DNA of 7,212 nt. Origin: Capsulimonas sp. GTDB lineage: Bacteria > Armatimonadota > Armatimonadia > Armatimonadales > Capsulimonadaceae. Both the position numbers and the translations under genes were made by a program. Shown one piece after another: positions 1 through 5,169 of the stretch; the stretch's first letter is position 1; the number at the start of each line of letters is the position of its first letter. The notes under the pieces were generated by a model, which had not been told where the DNA came from, ran no database searches, and saw only the letters and a list, made by a program, of their open reading frames with translations. The stretch is from NCBI GenBank assembly GCA_025963815.1, contig JAOQAA010000707.1:1-7212 (forward strand), given 5' to 3'.

Positions 1-148
1 TTTTAGCAACAAGAGAGCATGCTTCCGAGTTCCAAAGATGCGCCAGCGACTCTGTGAATGGAGATAAAGGGTGAATTGATTATTTCTTGCGGAGAAATTG
101 TGAGACCACGCGGTACCATGTGTTCCATAATCCACCCCCGCCATTAAT

Positions 149-152
149 GGAG
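149..152 (+). promoter_or_regulatory. Ribosome binding site of the M42 peptidase
   Basis: GGAG six bases before the ATG at 159; this decides the start against the ATG at 87. It overlaps the right end of a perfect 10-base palindrome, CCATTAATGG (141-150), which may be coincidental or a small operator. I see no convincing sigma-70 promoter in 1-158. Confidence 0.6.
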
Positions 153-158
153 ATACCA

Positions 159-1223
159 ATGAATTTCGATTTGCTCAAGCGTCTGTGTGAAACGCCCGGA
201 ATCAGCGGCAGCGAAGATCCCATTCGCAAGTTGGCCGCCGCCGAAATGCGGTCTCTTGTGGACACCCTCGATGTCGATTCGATGGGCAGTGTGATTGGAA
301 CCAAGGAAGGCAAATCGGGCGGGCCCCGCGTTATGATCGCGGCGCACGTCGACGAGATTGGTTTCCGGGTGCGTCACATCGACGATAAGGGCTTTATTCG
401 CATCGCTCCGGTCGGCGGGTGGGACCCGCGTAATCTCATGGCGCAGCGCGTCTTCGTGCACGGCTTCGCCGGCCAATCGCTGCGCGGCGCGCTGGGCACA
501 AGCGCCAAGCCCAAGCACTTGATGAGCCCGGAGGACGCGAACAAGGCGCCGAAGATCGAGGAGTTTTACGTGGACTTGGGCCTTTCGGGCGACAAGGTCA
601 AGGAACTGGTCGAAATCGGCGACATGATCACGATGGATCGCACGACCGAGCAGATCGGCGACATGGTCCTGAGCAAAACTCTTGATGACCGCCTTGGCGT
701 CTTCGTCATGATCGAAGCCCTGCGCAAGCTGCAATCAACGAAAACGACGGCGACGATCCTCGCGGTCGCCACCACTCAGGAAGAAGTCGGCCTGCGCGGC
801 GCCGTTCCGGCGGCCTACGCGCTGAATCCCGACATCGGCATCGCCCTGGACGTCACCATCGCCTTCGACATTCCCGGCTCCGCCGAATCGGACCGCATCA
901 CATCGCTCGGCGCGGGAACGGCGATCAAGATCTCAGACAGCTCGCTGATCTGCCATCCCAAGCTGGTCCGACATTTCCGGGATATCGCGAAGGCAAAGGG
1001 CATCGCGCACCAGCTGGAGATCCTTCCAGCGGGCGGCACCGACGCCGGCGGCATCCAGCGCTCCCGCGGCGGCGTCCCGTCGATCACGCTCTCGATCCCC
1101 ACGCGTTACATCCACTCCGTGAACGAAATGGCGCACATGGACGATATCCAGGCGAGCATCGACCTGCTGGCGGCGTATCTGGAAGAAGCGCATTTGGGAG
1201 ATTACAAGTTCGAGATTGAGTAA
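159..1223 (+). CDS. M42 family metallo-aminopeptidase (glutamyl aminopeptidase / FrvX / TET type)
   Basis: Predicted cytosolic di-metal aminopeptidase of 354 aa, the normal length for family M42, which assembles into large hollow TET-like particles and trims peptides released by proteases. The expected metal-site motifs are all present in order: AHVDEIGF (H63, D65), TLDDR (D176, bridging metal ligand), QEEVGLRGA (E208/E209, catalytic base and ligand), ALDV (D231), GGTDAGG (294-298) and RYIHS (H319). The start at 159 is chosen because a GGAG ribosome binding site lies six bases upstream and the protein then begins directly with the usual helix (MNFDLLKRLCETPG). The in-frame ATG at 87 would add 24 unconserved-looking residues with no site of its own. 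No signal peptide or membrane segment is seen. Metal type and substrate preference (acidic or neutral N-terminal residues) cannot be read from the sequence. It looks monocistronic, with a convergent gene downstream. Confidence 0.93.
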   Translation: MNFDLLKRLCETPGISGSEDPIRKLAAAEMRSLVDTLDVDSMGSVIGTKEGKSGGPRVMIAAHVDEIGFRVRHIDDKGFIRIAPVGGWDPRNLMAQRVFVHGFAGQSLRGALGTSAKPKHLMSPEDANKAPKIEEFYVDLGLSGDKVKELVEIGDMITMDRTTEQIGDMVLSKTLDDRLGVFVMIEALRKLQSTKTTATILAVATTQEEVGLRGAVPAAYALNPDIGIALDVTIAFDIPGSAESDRITSLGAGTAIKISDSSLICHPKLVRHFRDIAKAKGIAHQLEILPAGGTDAGGIQRSRGGVPSITLSIPTRYIHSVNEMAHMDDIQASIDLLAAYLEEAHLGDYKFEIE

Positions 1224-1229
1224 GAGATG

Positions 1230-1416
1230 GCCCTCACCCTCGTTCCCTCTCCCGGAGGAGAGGGATGTCCAAGGGTCGAAATCCAAACGTGATTCTCGTA
1301 ATTCTGAAACGACAAAATAATAGACCCAAATGAATTGAGCGCCTAGCGCGCAGCAACGTTTGGGCCATGATTTTTGGACATCCCTCTCCTCCGGGAGAGG
1401 GAACGAGGGTGAGGGC
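1230..1416. repeat. 187-bp inverted-repeat element with perfect 43-bp arms (MITE- or REP-doublet-like)
   Basis: Bases 1230-1272 are the exact reverse complement of 1374-1416. The central ~100 bp continue as an imperfect foldback, for example CCAAACGT at 1283-1290 pairs with ACGTTTGG at 1356-1363. Each arm also contains its own hairpin: CCCTCTCC/GGAGAGGG with a four-base loop, at 1245-1264 and 1382-1401. The element fills almost the whole gap between the M42 stop (1223) and the stop of the convergent zinc-ribbon gene (1420). No target-site duplication and no open reading frame of a transposase is visible. It could be a non-autonomous mobile element or a pair of REP-like palindromes. In this place it would fold in both transcripts and may end or stabilise them; there is no T-run to make it a classic terminator. 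Confidence 0.85.
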
Positions 1417-1419
1417 ATT

Positions 1420-1611
1420 CTACCGCCGCCGGTCCACATCCATCAGTTCTTTATCGATAGGCTCACCCATCGCCGCAGTCCCCTCGCATGGGACTTCGGG
1501 CTGGCAGCAGCTTTCGATGTAGCCGCAGCGGCGGCAGCGGGGCTTGGGGTAAAGGTCAGTCAGCTCAGCGGAGCAGACGGGGCATTTGACGGCGACGTTT
1601 TGCTGGGCCAT
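1420..1611 (-). CDS. Small Cys4 zinc-ribbon protein, unknown function
   Basis: A 63-aa protein. Residues 10-30 contain CPVC and CRRC spaced by about 13 residues, the two knuckles of a treble-clef/rubredoxin-like zinc ribbon, so four cysteines probably hold one zinc. Two more cysteines (CC) follow closely and another lies further on, which is unusual for a minimal ribbon. The C-terminal third is acidic then basic (ends DVDRRR) with no recognisable fold. The ATG at 1611 is supported by GGAGG (reverse strand, 1621-1625) nine bases upstream. It starts 27 bases after the stop of the regulator gene and probably shares its transcript, so it may be an accessory to that regulator or simply co-expressed. 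The stop codon lies three bases from the inverted-repeat element. I do not recognise a named family. Confidence 0.72.
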   Translation of the reverse strand: MAQQNVAVKCPVCSAELTDLYPKPRCRRCGYIESCCQPEVPCEGTAAMGEPIDKELMDVDRRR

Positions 1612-1631
1612 GGATGAGGTCCTCCCAAACG

Positions 1632-1650
1632 AAGGCGCTCAGAGCGCCTT
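1632..1650 (-). promoter_or_regulatory. Hairpin spanning the regulator stop codon
   Basis: A perfect 8-bp stem with a 3-base loop, AAGGCGCT-CTG-AGCGCCTT on the reverse strand, covers the last codons and the TGA stop (1639-1641) of the PAS regulator and lies seven bases upstream of the zinc-ribbon GGAGG. It has only a weak T-rich tail (TTCGTTT), so it is more likely a partial attenuator, an mRNA-stability element or a coupling device than a full terminator. Confidence 0.45.
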
Positions 1651-2985
1651 GACATGATCGATCCAGTTCGGCTCGATGGGCCGCAAATCCTGCTCCAAAA
1701 CGACCGTGGTGCCTTCGCCGCCGGTGAGCAGGTAGAAACGGTCGATGGTGTTCAGCACAAGCCAGAGGCCGTGGCCGAGGGTGCCGGCGGTGGTGTAGCC
1801 TCGCCGGAGGGTGGCTTTGGGAAGCTGATCGATGGAGATGCCGGCGCCGTGGTCCACGATACGGACCTGGATGGTGTCGGGAGTGCTGACGCAAACCTGA
1901 CCGAACCCGCCGCCGGCGTGCACCACGGCGTTCATCGCCGCTTCACTGACGGCGGTCGAAAGATCGTGCCAGCGCGTGTCTGGGAAGCCGCATTCGATCG
2001 CCAGCTTCTCGGCCTGACGCCGCAGATCCACAATGCCTTGCTTGGGAGTGAGCGCCACGGCGTTTTCGCAAAACGGCAGCGGCGCCGGCAAATCTTCTCG
2101 CCGGTCGCAGAGACGCAGCTTGCCTTCAGTGACGCTCGCCAGAACATCGCGCAGCAGGGCATGCTCGCGGGCGGCGCTTTGCTGAACGCGCTCCAGCAGG
2201 CGCCCATGTTCTTCCTCGGCGCGCCTCTTTTCCGTCACGTCCAGCACGAGCGAAAGGATCGACTCGATGCGTCCACGGCGGTCCAGGGCGACCGAGCTGT
2301 ACCATTCACAATCCAGAACGCGGCCATCGCGCGTACGGTTGCGGACGCGGACGATGTTGCGCTGGTCGGGACTGACCAGCATCCGCGCGACGCTGTTCTC
2401 CACCACGGAAATATCCTGATCGAAAACAAAACCCAGCTCTGCCGAGCTGCGGCCAAGGGTTTCGGCGGCGGACCAGCCGAACAGGCGCGCGGCTTCGTCG
2501 GACCAGCGTGAGATGCGAAAGTCGCGGTTCCACTCCACCACGGCGAGCGGCGCATGCTGCACCTGCTGGCTGAGGCGATCGAGCGCGCGGCGCACGCCAA
2601 CGGAGGCTCCCCGGCGCGGATTTTCCTGGATCATCGCGAGAAAGAAATCGGGATGATCCTGGTCGTCGCGAACAAGCGACGCCGAAATCTTAATGTGAAT
2701 GATCTCGCCATTCGGCCGGATGATACGCTTATCGACGTTATAAGACGAAGCTTCCCCAGCGAGCACGCGCGCAATCGCCTGCTGCTCGATCGCAAGATCG
2801 TCGGGATGCGCGATGTCGTGAATACGCTGTCCAACGAGCGCCTTTACATCATGACCGAGCAGCGCTCCGAGAAACGAATTGGCGCGCAGCCAGAGACCGG
2901 ATGGGTCGAAATGAGCCATGCCAATGGAGGCGCGCTCGAACGCCGCCTGAAACCGCTCTTGTCTGCCATGTTGAGAGGATGTCAT
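1639..2985 (-). CDS. PAS-PAS-GHKL regulator: RsbW-like anti-sigma/serine kinase or atypical histidine kinase
   Basis: A 448-aa soluble signalling protein. Residues about 11-121 and 133-252 form two PAS domains: each has the PAS core, the PNGEIIHI / DGRVLDCEW strand pattern and a closing strand; LDVTEKRRAEEE (248-259) is the usual PAS exit into a coiled-coil linker (about 250-290). Residues about 311-432 are a GHKL ATP-binding domain with N box SEAAMNAVVHA (E348, N352), G1 box DHGAGI (378-383) and G2 box GTLGHGL (401-407). No canonical H-box phosphoacceptor helix is seen between PAS2 and the ATPase, and the spacing resembles HATPase_c_2/RsbW proteins, so an anti-sigma or serine-kinase role in partner switching is favoured over a classic sensor kinase. 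No membrane segment: it senses a cytoplasmic signal or ligand. The ATG at 2985 is preferred; a GTG at 2994 would add three residues. Neither has a strong ribosome binding site. The cognate sigma factor or anti-anti-sigma factor is not in the window. Confidence 0.88.
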   Translation of the reverse strand: MTSSQHGRQERFQAAFERASIGMAHFDPSGLWLRANSFLGALLGHDVKALVGQRIHDIAHPDDLAIEQQAIARVLAGEASSYNVDKRIIRPNGEIIHIKISASLVRDDQDHPDFFLAMIQENPRRGASVGVRRALDRLSQQVQHAPLAVVEWNRDFRISRWSDEAARLFGWSAAETLGRSSAELGFVFDQDISVVENSVARMLVSPDQRNIVRVRNRTRDGRVLDCEWYSSVALDRRGRIESILSLVLDVTEKRRAEEEHGRLLERVQQSAAREHALLRDVLASVTEGKLRLCDRREDLPAPLPFCENAVALTPKQGIVDLRRQAEKLAIECGFPDTRWHDLSTAVSEAAMNAVVHAGGGFGQVCVSTPDTIQVRIVDHGAGISIDQLPKATLRRGYTTAGTLGHGLWLVLNTIDRFYLLTGGEGTTVVLEQDLRPIEPNWIDHVKAL

Positions 2986-3113
2986 TGTACTCACGAAGGA
3001 CGTCGGGGAAAATCGAACCTTTTTTCTATACCCTGTGTCCGGGGTACTGGAAACATGCCTGCTTGTTGAAGCGAAAAATCGTAAGGTCGCCCGCTCGCGT
3101 GAGAGGACAAATG

Positions 3114-3142
3114 AGTATACAGGCCCTTTGGCGCAGTGTCAA
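3114..3142 (-). promoter_or_regulatory. Sigma-70-type promoter for the PAS regulator operon
   Basis: On the reverse strand TTGACA (3142-3137) and TATACT (3119-3114) are separated by exactly 17 bases, close to a perfect housekeeping promoter. Transcription would begin near 3107, leaving a leader of about 120 bases before the ATG at 2985. It lies back-to-back with the forward promoter at 3198-3227, about 55 bases away. Confidence 0.8.
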
Positions 3143-3197
3143 GGGCGATTTCCATAGAGCGTCGAAATGGCGTTTATAGCCGATATTTGCAAAATAC

Positions 3198-3227
3198 TTG
3201 AAATTATGGGCGATTCTCCCCTATAAT
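3198..3227 (+). promoter_or_regulatory. Sigma-70-type promoter for the ATPase / RHH operon
   Basis: TTGAAA (3198-3203) and a perfect TATAAT (3222-3227) with an 18-base spacer. Transcription should start near 3234, which gives a leader of about 37 bases to the ATT start at 3271 but only about ten bases to the GTG at 3244. Confidence 0.8.
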
Positions 3228-3239
3228 GATTCGGTAACT

Positions 3240-3255
3240 CCGCGTGTCATCGCGG
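3240..3255 (+). promoter_or_regulatory. Short leader hairpin next to the ATPase ribosome binding site
   Basis: CCGCG (3240-3244) pairs with CGCGG (3251-3255) around a six-base loop; the stem ends directly against the AAAGGAG motif that starts at 3256. It begins a few bases after the predicted transcript start, so it would sit at the 5' end of the mRNA and may protect it or keep the ribosome binding site open. Confidence 0.45.
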
Positions 3256-3263
3256 AAAGGAGA
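3256..3263 (+). promoter_or_regulatory. Strong ribosome binding site that decides an ATT start
   Basis: AAAGGAGA, with GGAG ending eight bases before the ATT at 3271. No ATG, GTG or TTG lies at a suitable distance in frame downstream of it; the codon at the right place is ATT, read as the first residue of the conserved YEEFYGL start of this family. Confidence 0.7.
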
Positions 3264-3270
3264 TAGCGCC

Positions 3271-4116
3271 ATTTACGAAGAGTTTTATGGACTGCGCGAG
3301 ACGCCCTTCTCCGTTCAGCCGGACCCGCGCTTCGCGTACCCGAGTGCGGAGCATAAAGTGGCGATCGCTAAGATGCGATACGCCGCCGATCAGAAGCGCG
3401 GCCTCGCCGTTCTGACCGGACCGGTGGGCGCCGGCAAGACCACGATCGCCAATCAATTGCAGAAGACCTGGGATGAAGATCCGGGCAAAAGTGTCGCCTT
3501 CCTGCCCAGCGCCACCGTCCGCACGCCCGCCGCGTTCCTGCGCCTGGTCTGCGAGGCGTTCGGCATTGCGCCCAAGCGCACGGAAGCCGACAACCGACGG
3601 CTGCTGGAGCGTTTTCTGCTGGACGAATACAATGCGGACCGTCACCCGGTGCTGCTGCTCGATGAAGGCCAAAACGTTTCATCGCGCAACATCGACACGA
3701 TCTCTGATCTGACCAATTTCCAGACGGCTCAGACCAAGCTGATCACAGTCGTGATGCTCGCACAGGACAACCTGCCGAAGAAGCTGGAAAACAAGGATGC
3801 ATTCCGGTCGCGCATCGCCGTCGTGGGACGGCTGGACCCGCTGACGCTGGAAGAGATGACCGACACGATCGCGCATCGGATCAAAACCGCCGGCGGCACG
3901 GAGATTGAAGATTCCTTCGAGCCCGCGGCGCTGGAGATGGTACACCAGATCACACTCGGCGTGCCGCGCGACATCTGTGTCCTCTGCGACTCGCTGTTCG
4001 TGAACGGTTATGTCCGCGATCAGCGCATCATGACCGTGGCGCTGGTGGAGCGGACATTGAAAGAAATGGGACGCGAGAAAAAATGGCCGGTTCAGATTAA
4101 GGAGACTCAGAAGTAA
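3271..4116 (+). CDS. ExeA-family AAA+ ATPase, apparent ATT start
   Basis: Predicted cytoplasmic AAA+ ATPase (281 aa from the ATT) of the ExeA / general-secretion / PEP-CTERM-locus type. It opens with the family signature (M)YEEFYGLRETPF and PDPRF (residues 1-21), then Walker A GPVGAGKTT (50-58, K56), Walker B VLLLDEGQN (127-135, D131/E132), a likely arginine-finger stretch FRSRI (178-182) and the typical RLDPLTLEEMTDTIAHRIKTAG segment (187-208) leading into the small helical lid. It lacks the C-terminal transmembrane and peptidoglycan-binding parts of full ExeA, so it resembles the short forms. The family powers secretion-apparatus or exopolysaccharide-locus assembly, and related folds (TniB, MuB) act on DNA. 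The start is chosen from AAAGGAG and the conserved N-terminus; the alternative GTG at 3244 would add nine residues, has no ribosome binding site and lies about ten bases from the predicted transcript start. The stop overlaps the next ATG by one base. Confidence 0.85.
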   Translation: MYEEFYGLRETPFSVQPDPRFAYPSAEHKVAIAKMRYAADQKRGLAVLTGPVGAGKTTIANQLQKTWDEDPGKSVAFLPSATVRTPAAFLRLVCEAFGIAPKRTEADNRRLLERFLLDEYNADRHPVLLLDEGQNVSSRNIDTISDLTNFQTAQTKLITVVMLAQDNLPKKLENKDAFRSRIAVVGRLDPLTLEEMTDTIAHRIKTAGGTEIEDSFEPAALEMVHQITLGVPRDICVLCDSLFVNGYVRDQRIMTVALVERTLKEMGREKKWPVQIKETQK

Positions 4117-4688
4117 TGACGACCCTGGATGAGCTTCGCCGCGCCAACCTGCGCGAGCAGCGCCGCAGCGCGGACGAGCGTCTGGCCCCCAAAGAGCCGG
4201 CCGCTCCCACGCCTGCCATCGCGACGCCCGCTCCGGCCGCGCCCGCCGCGACGGACGCCGTCGCGGCGGAGAAGGCTGCGCCCGTCCCGACCGCACCCAA
4301 GCTGGAGCCTCAGCCCATCGCCGCCAAGACGCAGCAGGCGACCGCCCCCCTGACGGCGGCGCCCATGGAAAAGGCCACGACGGAAGCCGCTTCTTCCCCC
4401 ACAGCCGTCAACGGCGCGCATTCCGCGTCGAACCCGTCCCACGCCGTTCCTGGCGCCGTACCGCCGGCGGATGTGGCGGCCATCGTGCAAATGGAAGGTC
4501 TTGTCGAACGCGTGCATCTGGCGCTCGCGCGAAAAGTCATCCACCCGACCGGCGTCAAGGCGACAGTCGATATGCCCCCGGATCTCTTCTGGCGGTTGAA
4601 GCGCTACTGCCGGGATCACAATAATGTGACCGTCCGTCAGGTCTTCTTAGACCTGATGATCGCCTACCTCGACGAAGAGGGTTATTAG
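4116..4688 (+). CDS. Ala/Pro-linker protein with C-terminal ribbon-helix-helix-like domain
   Basis: A 190-aa protein of unknown function in three parts. Residues 3-23 form a charged, arginine-rich helix. Residues about 24-118 are a low-complexity Ala/Pro/Thr linker, probably disordered. Residues about 122-188 are ordered and end in what looks like a ribbon-helix-helix fold: strand VKATVDMP (147-154), helix PDLFWRLKRYCRDHN (155-169), turn NVTVRQ, helix VFLDLMIAYLDEE (176-188). Such domains dimerise and bind DNA through the strand (here K148, T150, D152). The gene overlaps the ATPase by one base (TAATG) with AAGGAG (4099-4104) inside the ATPase end, so the two are translationally coupled and probably work together. 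By analogy with ParG-like partners, the arginine-rich N-terminal tail could contact the ATPase; this is inference. The linker is GC-rich but its codon use does not look foreign. No family name is assigned. Confidence 0.75.
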   Translation: MTTLDELRRANLREQRRSADERLAPKEPAAPTPAIATPAPAAPAATDAVAAEKAAPVPTAPKLEPQPIAAKTQQATAPLTAAPMEKATTEAASSPTAVNGAHSASNPSHAVPGAVPPADVAAIVQMEGLVERVHLALARKVIHPTGVKATVDMPPDLFWRLKRYCRDHNNVTVRQVFLDLMIAYLDEEGY

Positions 4689-4777
4689 CAGAATAGTTTT
4701 CAGCGGCAACAAATATAGGTTTCAATCGTTTCTACTTTGCGGAATAGTGAGGCATATCACGGCGTACTGGCAGTTGT

Positions 4778-4792
4778 ACTGAAGAATTCAGT
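4778..4792. promoter_or_regulatory. Palindrome upstream of the small membrane gene, possible operator
   Basis: ACTGAA-GAA-TTCAGT, a perfect 6-bp inverted repeat with a 3-base spacer. It lies where the -35 element would be for the TATAAA at 4805-4810. The left half overlaps one of three GTACT motifs in this gap (4764, 4776, 4815). Confidence 0.35.
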
Positions 4793-4804
4793 GCGGAACG
4801 CCGA

Positions 4805-4810
4805 TATAAA
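4805..4810 (+). promoter_or_regulatory. Possible -10 element for the small membrane gene
   Basis: TATAAA placed so that transcription would start near 4817, about 35 bases before the ATG at 4852. There is no recognisable -35 at 17-18 bases, so the promoter would be weak or activator-dependent; read-through from the upstream operon is an alternative because no terminator is seen after 4688. Confidence 0.3.
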
Positions 4811-4851
4811 AGCTGTACTTAATGTTTGCTTGGCGCATTGGAGATAAATGT

Positions 4852-5019
4852 ATGAACCGCGACGGCTTGTTCCGCAAACTTGAGATCGTATTGGTCATCG
4901 AGTCGATCTTTCTGCTGGCCCTGATGATTATGCAGCCCGTCGAGACGCATCACACGGCGCGCCCCAGCGGAGCCGTAGCTCCCGTCCTCCGATCGATGTC
5001 GGGCTTGAAAGCCTGCTAA
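4852..5019 (+). CDS. 55-aa single-pass membrane peptide, unknown function
   Basis: A small protein with basic residues at the N-terminus (MNRDGLFRK), one hydrophobic span of about 18 residues (LEIVLVIESIFLLALMIM, about 10-27) and a short, mostly polar tail ending SGLKAC. It reads as a single-pass inner-membrane peptide, N-terminus inside by the positive-inside rule. The ATG at 4852 has GGAG (4840-4843) eight bases upstream; an in-frame ATG at 4822 would add ten residues but has no good site. A strong terminator begins about 30 bases after the stop. The final cysteine is at the C-terminus, so this is not a lipoprotein signal. It matches no family I recognise. The good ribosome binding site, membrane-like composition and terminator argue that it is real. 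Confidence 0.55.
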   Translation: MNRDGLFRKLEIVLVIESIFLLALMIMQPVETHHTARPSGAVAPVLRSMSGLKAC

Positions 5020-5049
5020 TCTCACCGTTTTAATATCGCATTTTGGAAT

Positions 5050-5095
5050 GATCGCCCGCAGCGCCATTGGCGCCGCGGGCGATCTGTTTGTGTGT
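5050..5095 (+). terminator. Strong intrinsic terminator-like hairpin
   Basis: A 10-bp outer stem GATCGCCCGC (5050-5059) / GCGGGCGATC (5075-5084) continues, after one A-C mismatch, into an inner 5-bp stem GCGCC/GGCGC with an ATT loop. It is followed by TGTTTGTGTGT, a T-rich though not pure T tail. It separates the small membrane gene from the export operon promoter only 14 bases downstream. Confidence 0.75.
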
Positions 5096-5108
5096 CCTGC
5101 CGCGTTTA

Positions 5109-5138
5109 TTGACAACAGGCGAGAAGCCGCGTTATACT
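5109..5138 (+). promoter_or_regulatory. Sigma-70-type promoter of the polysaccharide-export operon
   Basis: A perfect TTGACA (5109-5114) and TATACT (5133-5138) with an 18-base spacer; transcription should start near 5145, leaving a leader of about 25 bases before the permease ATG at 5170. Confidence 0.82.
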
Positions 5139-5169
5139 GAGATATTACGAGACCGTTCAGAAAGAATGT

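Noticed and set aside
1..86. Tail of an upstream gene at the left edge
   Set aside because: Two forward frames stay open from the edge for about 20 codons, but the stretch is too short and unremarkable to support a call.
87..158. N-terminal extension of the M42 peptidase from the ATG at 87
   Set aside because: No ribosome binding site before 87, the extension is unlike the family, and the ATG at 159 has GGAG at the right spacing and gives the usual protein length.
144..734. Reverse-strand reading frame opposite the M42 peptidase
   Set aside because: Antisense shadow of a conserved enzyme, rich in His/Asp/Arg as such shadows usually are.
1654..2511. Long forward reading frame opposite the PAS regulator
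   Set aside because: It is antisense to a gene with clear PAS and GHKL motifs; its own translation has no recognisable domain and reflects GC-rich codon bias.
2991..3056. 22-codon upstream reading frame in the leader of the PAS regulator (reverse strand)
   Set aside because: Its stop lies five bases before the regulator ATG, which would suit a leader peptide, but its ATG has only a poor ribosome binding site and nothing else supports it.
3244..3270. GTG start for the ExeA-like ATPase
   Set aside because: It lies in a hairpin stem about ten bases after the predicted transcript start, has no ribosome binding site and adds nine residues outside the family consensus. It remains the fallback if ATT is an assembly error.
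3679..4619. Reverse-strand frames (3679-4296, 4107-4619) opposite the ATPase and linker protein
   Set aside because: The Arg/Gly-rich translations are complements of the Ala/Pro repeat codons; no start signals or domains.
4774..4810. TTGTAC / TATAAA promoter pair for the small membrane gene
   Set aside because: The spacing is 25 bases, too long for sigma-70; only the -10-like TATAAA was kept, at low confidence.
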